A stretch of 64,000 nucleotides of DNA, taken from NCBI RefSeq assembly GCF_900186615.1, contig NZ_LT896588.1, positions 2,714,559-2,778,558 of the forward strand. Reading direction: 5' to 3'. Position numbers and translations under genes: made by a program. This document shows, piece by piece, positions 61,021 to 64,000 of the stretch. The notes beneath the pieces were generated by a model, which saw nothing but the letters and a program-made list of their open reading frames with translations, did not search any database and was not told the origin of the DNA. This DNA comes from Parabacteroides bouchesdurhonensis (GTDB lineage Bacteria > Bacteroidota > Bacteroidia > Bacteroidales > Tannerellaceae). The number at the start of each line of letters is the position of its first letter. Position 1 is the stretch's first letter.

Positions 61021-63870
61021 ATGAACAACAAAGACATATTGGAGGGAGGCCGCATTTCCGTTTTAGGCGCCCGTGTTCATAATCTTAAAAATATAGATGT
61101 AGAGATACCGCGCAATAAGCTTTCCGTAATCACCGGGATGAGCGGCAGCGGTAAGTCTTCTCTTGCGTTCGATACGATCTTTGCCGAAGGGCAACGCCGC
61201 TACGTGGAAACCTTTTCGGCATACGCCCGCAACTTCCTGGGCAATATGGAACGTCCGGACGTTGATAAGATAACCGGTTTGAGCCCTGTTATTTCCATCG
61301 AACAGAAGACAACCAATAAGAATCCCCGTTCTACGGTAGGAACCACCACGGAGATATACGACTTCTTCCGCCTGCTTTACGCAAGGGCAGGAGAGGCATA
61401 TTCTTACCTGAGCGGAGAGAAGATGGTGAAATATACGGAAGAACAAGTCTTGCAACTTATCCTGGATCATTATCGGGGGAAGAAAACCTATCTGTTAGCC
61501 CCGCTTGTGCGTAATCGTAAAGGACATTATAAGGAACTGTTTGAACAGATCCGGAAGAAAGGATACATCAATGTCCGGATAGACGGTGAAATGAAAGAGA
61601 TCTTTCACGGCATGAAGCTGGACCGGTACAAAATGCACAGCATCGAAGTCGTTATAGATAAGATGGTAGTGTCTGCCTCCGACGAACGCCGCCTGAAGGA
61701 AAGCCTCAAGATAGCTATGAAGCAAGGAGACGGCCTGGTGTTGGTGTTAGACGCCGACACGGATAAAGTCCGTCATTACAGCCGTCGCCTGATGGACCCC
61801 GCAACCGGACTATCTTATAGCGAGCCTGCACCGCACAACTTCTCATTCAACTCTCCGCAAGGCGCTTGTCCGAAGTGCAAAGGCTTAGGGCAGGTCAACC
61901 TGCTGGATATGGCCAAGATTGTGCCCGACCCTTCGCAGAGCATACACAATGGAGGCATCGTAGCTCTGGGTAAATATAAGAACTCCCTTATCTTCTGGCA
62001 GATCGAAGCGCTTTGTGAGAAACACGGCGTAACGATAAAGACGCCAATCAAAGATATTCCCGAAGAAGCGATGGACGAGATAATGAATGGAACAGACGAA
62101 CGTCTTCAAATAAAGAACGCCTCGCTTGGCAGTTCCAACTACTTCCTGTCATACGAAGGAGTAGCCAAATACATTCTGATGCAGCAAGAAAGCGAAGCCT
62201 CGGCTTCGGCTCAGAAATGGGCGGGGCAATTCATCAAGATGTCCGTTTGCCCCGAGTGTAACGGACAGCGACTGAACAAAGAAGCCCTTCACTACCTCAT
62301 TGCCGGAAAGAATATTGCCGAAATATCATCACTGGATATATCCGAACTGTACGAATGGGTACAGGGCCTGGAAGACAAACTAGACCCCAAGCAGCGTCAG
62401 ATTGCCGTAGAGATACTGAAAGAGATCCGCTCCAGGCTGAAATTCCTTCTGGACGTAGGACTGGATTACCTGTCGATGAACCGCGCCTCGGCAACCTTGT
62501 CCGGCGGAGAAAGCCAACGCATCCGTCTGGCCACCCAGATAGGCAGCCAGCTGGTGAATGTGCTTTACATACTGGATGAACCCAGTATCGGCCTGCATCA
62601 GAGAGACAACATACGCCTGATAAACTCACTGAAAGAACTTCGTGATACAGGCAATTCCGTTATCGTAGTGGAGCACGACAAAGACATGATGCTCAACGCC
62701 GACTATGTGGTAGACATGGGCCCGAAAGCCGGTAGGCTGGGAGGGGAAGTAGTCTTTGCCGGAACGCCGGCACAGATGCTGAACGTAGACACGCTTACTT
62801 CCGCCTACCTGAATGGCAAGACCGAGATAGCCGTCCCCGCCCAACGCCGGAAAGGCAACGGGCTCTCCATTACCATCAAAGGCGCCAGAGGCAACAACTT
62901 GAAGAATGTAGACGTATCCTTCCCGCTCGGAACGCTGATCTGCGTGACAGGCGTTTCAGGCAGCGGTAAGTCCTCGTTGATAAACCGTACCCTGCAACCC
63001 ATCCTGAGCCAGCATTTCTACCGCTCGCTGGAAGACCCCTTGCCCTACGATACGATAGAGGGCATAGACAACGTAGACAAGATTGTGAACGTAGACCAGT
63101 CACCCATCGGACGCTCTCCACGAAGCAATCCGGCCACCTACACCGGCGTGTTCTCCGACATCCGCAACCTGTTTGTAGAGCTGCCCGAATCGAAGGTGAG
63201 AGGCTACAAGCCCGGCCGCTTCTCGTTCAACGTATCCGGCGGACGTTGCGAAACCTGCAAAGGGAACGGTTACAAAACGATAGAGATGAACTTCCTGCCC
63301 GACGTACTGGTCCCTTGCGAAGACTGTCACGGCAAACGCTACAACCGCGAAACGCTGGAAGTACGCTTCCGTGGCAAATCCATTGCCGACGTGCTGGATA
63401 TGACCATCAATATGGCTGTGGAGTTCTTCGAGAACATCCCCTCCATCCTCTCCAAGATAAAGGTGCTGCAGGATGTAGGGCTAGGCTATATCAAACTCGG
63501 GCAGCCCTCCACGACCCTGTCCGGAGGAGAGAGCCAGCGCGTAAAGCTCGCTACGGAACTGTCCAAGCGCGATACCGGCAAGACGCTCTACGTGCTTGAC
63601 GAACCAACCACCGGACTGCACTTTGAAGACATCCGCGTCCTGCTTGGCGTGCTCAACAAGCTGGTAGACAAGGGCAACACCATCATTGTGATAGAACATA
63701 ATCTGGACGTCATCAAGTGCGCCGACTATCTGATAGACATGGGTCCCGAAGGCGGCCGCCGCGGCGGGCAAATCCTCTTTACCGGAACGCCCGAAGAGAT
63801 GGTGAAAGCAAAGACGGCAAGCCATACCGCCCCTTTCCTGAAAGAAGAATTAAATAATAACAACAAATAA
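61021..63870 (+). CDS. uvrA: Excinuclease ABC subunit A
   Basis: About 949 residues from ATG 61021 (MNNKDILEGG); a TTG start at 60991 would overlap the upstream gene. UvrA finds DNA lesions for nucleotide excision repair. Two ABC modules are visible: Walker A ITGMSGSGKSSL near residue 37 and VTGVSGSGKSSL near residue 646, signature motifs LSGGESQRIRLA and LSGGESQRVKLA, and zinc cysteines in CPKCKGLGQ, CPECNGQ, CETCKGNG and CEDCHGK. Length is standard. It ends overlapping the start of the next gene. Confidence 0.97.
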   Translation: MNNKDILEGGRISVLGARVHNLKNIDVEIPRNKLSVITGMSGSGKSSLAFDTIFAEGQRRYVETFSAYARNFLGNMERPDVDKITGLSPVISIEQKTTNKNPRSTVGTTTEIYDFFRLLYARAGEAYSYLSGEKMVKYTEEQVLQLILDHYRGKKTYLLAPLVRNRKGHYKELFEQIRKKGYINVRIDGEMKEIFHGMKLDRYKMHSIEVVIDKMVVSASDERRLKESLKIAMKQGDGLVLVLDADTDKVRHYSRRLMDPATGLSYSEPAPHNFSFNSPQGACPKCKGLGQVNLLDMAKIVPDPSQSIHNGGIVALGKYKNSLIFWQIEALCEKHGVTIKTPIKDIPEEAMDEIMNGTDERLQIKNASLGSSNYFLSYEGVAKYILMQQESEASASAQKWAGQFIKMSVCPECNGQRLNKEALHYLIAGKNIAEISSLDISELYEWVQGLEDKLDPKQRQIAVEILKEIRSRLKFLLDVGLDYLSMNRASATLSGGESQRIRLATQIGSQLVNVLYILDEPSIGLHQRDNIRLINSLKELRDTGNSVIVVEHDKDMMLNADYVVDMGPKAGRLGGEVVFAGTPAQMLNVDTLTSAYLNGKTEIAVPAQRRKGNGLSITIKGARGNNLKNVDVSFPLGTLICVTGVSGSGKSSLINRTLQPILSQHFYRSLEDPLPYDTIEGIDNVDKIVNVDQSPIGRSPRSNPATYTGVFSDIRNLFVELPESKVRGYKPGRFSFNVSGGRCETCKGNGYKTIEMNFLPDVLVPCEDCHGKRYNRETLEVRFRGKSIADVLDMTINMAVEFFENIPSILSKIKVLQDVGLGYIKLGQPSTTLSGGESQRVKLATELSKRDTGKTLYVLDEPTTGLHFEDIRVLLGVLNKLVDKGNTIIVIEHNLDVIKCADYLIDMGPEGGRRGGQILFTGTPEEMVKAKTASHTAPFLKEELNNNNK

Positions 63871-64000
63871 TGAAGAATCCGATACAAATGATTAAACAAT
63901 GTATGGAGAAAGAAGAGCCATACTTTGTGCTTAGAGGGCAAGACGTCTGCGCCTATCCCGCCATCGAAGCCTACTTCGAAGCCGTGAAGCAACGCGTGAA
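63870..64000 (+). CDS. Hypothetical protein, cut by the window end
   Basis: An ATG at 63870 overlaps the uvrA stop (TAATG) and opens a frame running to the end of the window (43 codons: MKNPIQMIKQCMEKEEPYF, then VLRGQDVCAYPAIEAYFEAV). No family is recognised from this fragment. The overlap suggests translational coupling to uvrA. Confidence 0.7.
   Translation, partial: MKNPIQMIKQCMEKEEPYFVLRGQDVCAYPAIEAYFEAVKQRV

Overview
The window reads as a chromosomal segment of a gut-type Bacteroidales, most likely Bacteroides or a close relative. Evidence for this is a SusC/SusD pair, type III glutamine synthetase, LL-diaminopimelate aminotransferase, a DUF6383-like secreted protein, a CHU_C-type C-terminal domain, and promoters of the Bacteroidetes form TTTG-N19-21-TAnnTTTG. 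Clear Shine-Dalgarno sites are rare. The species cannot be fixed from sequence alone.

Layout: 1-9.1 kb is AT-rich and holds single genes (antiporter, AlbA_2 protein, NfeD protease, ECF sigma factor, threonine aldolase, a two-domain phosphoesterase, a beta-lactamase-fold hydrolase). An initiator tRNA follows. From 9.4 to 12.4 kb is a tetR-fabH-fabG-pseudouridine synthase operon. From 12.5 to 36.4 kb lies a large nitrogen block: glnN, dapL, dapF, a secreted protein, gltB-gltD-asnB, a degenerate histidine kinase, purF, carA and carB. A Crp/Fnr-like regulator and an iron alcohol dehydrogenase precede the complete trp operon (trpB-E-G-D-C-F-A, 38.3-45.3 kb). Then come an SGNH hydrolase, LemA, an M48 protease, asparaginase, MetF, an isolated SusC/SusD pair, cell-envelope genes with LysM and lytic transglycosylase domains, and uvrA.

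Genes acting together: glnN makes glutamine; gltBD, asnB, purF, carAB and trpEG consume its amide nitrogen; ansA releases asparagine nitrogen. Glutamine chemistry is therefore concentrated here.

The most unusual content is non-coding. Three gene spacers (upstream of glnN, between gltB and gltD, between carA and carB) carry tandem arrays of short dyads. Their sequences differ but the period is exactly 23 bp in all three. The glnN array has 19 units and a second-level period of 184 bp (eight units), and its stems change in a compensated way. I found no described family that matches from memory. Other notable items are a trp leader peptide with three consecutive Trp codons ahead of a terminator hairpin, a 482-bp element with 44-bp terminal inverted repeats inside the trp operon, and a ~60-bp palindromic repeat at two distant loci.
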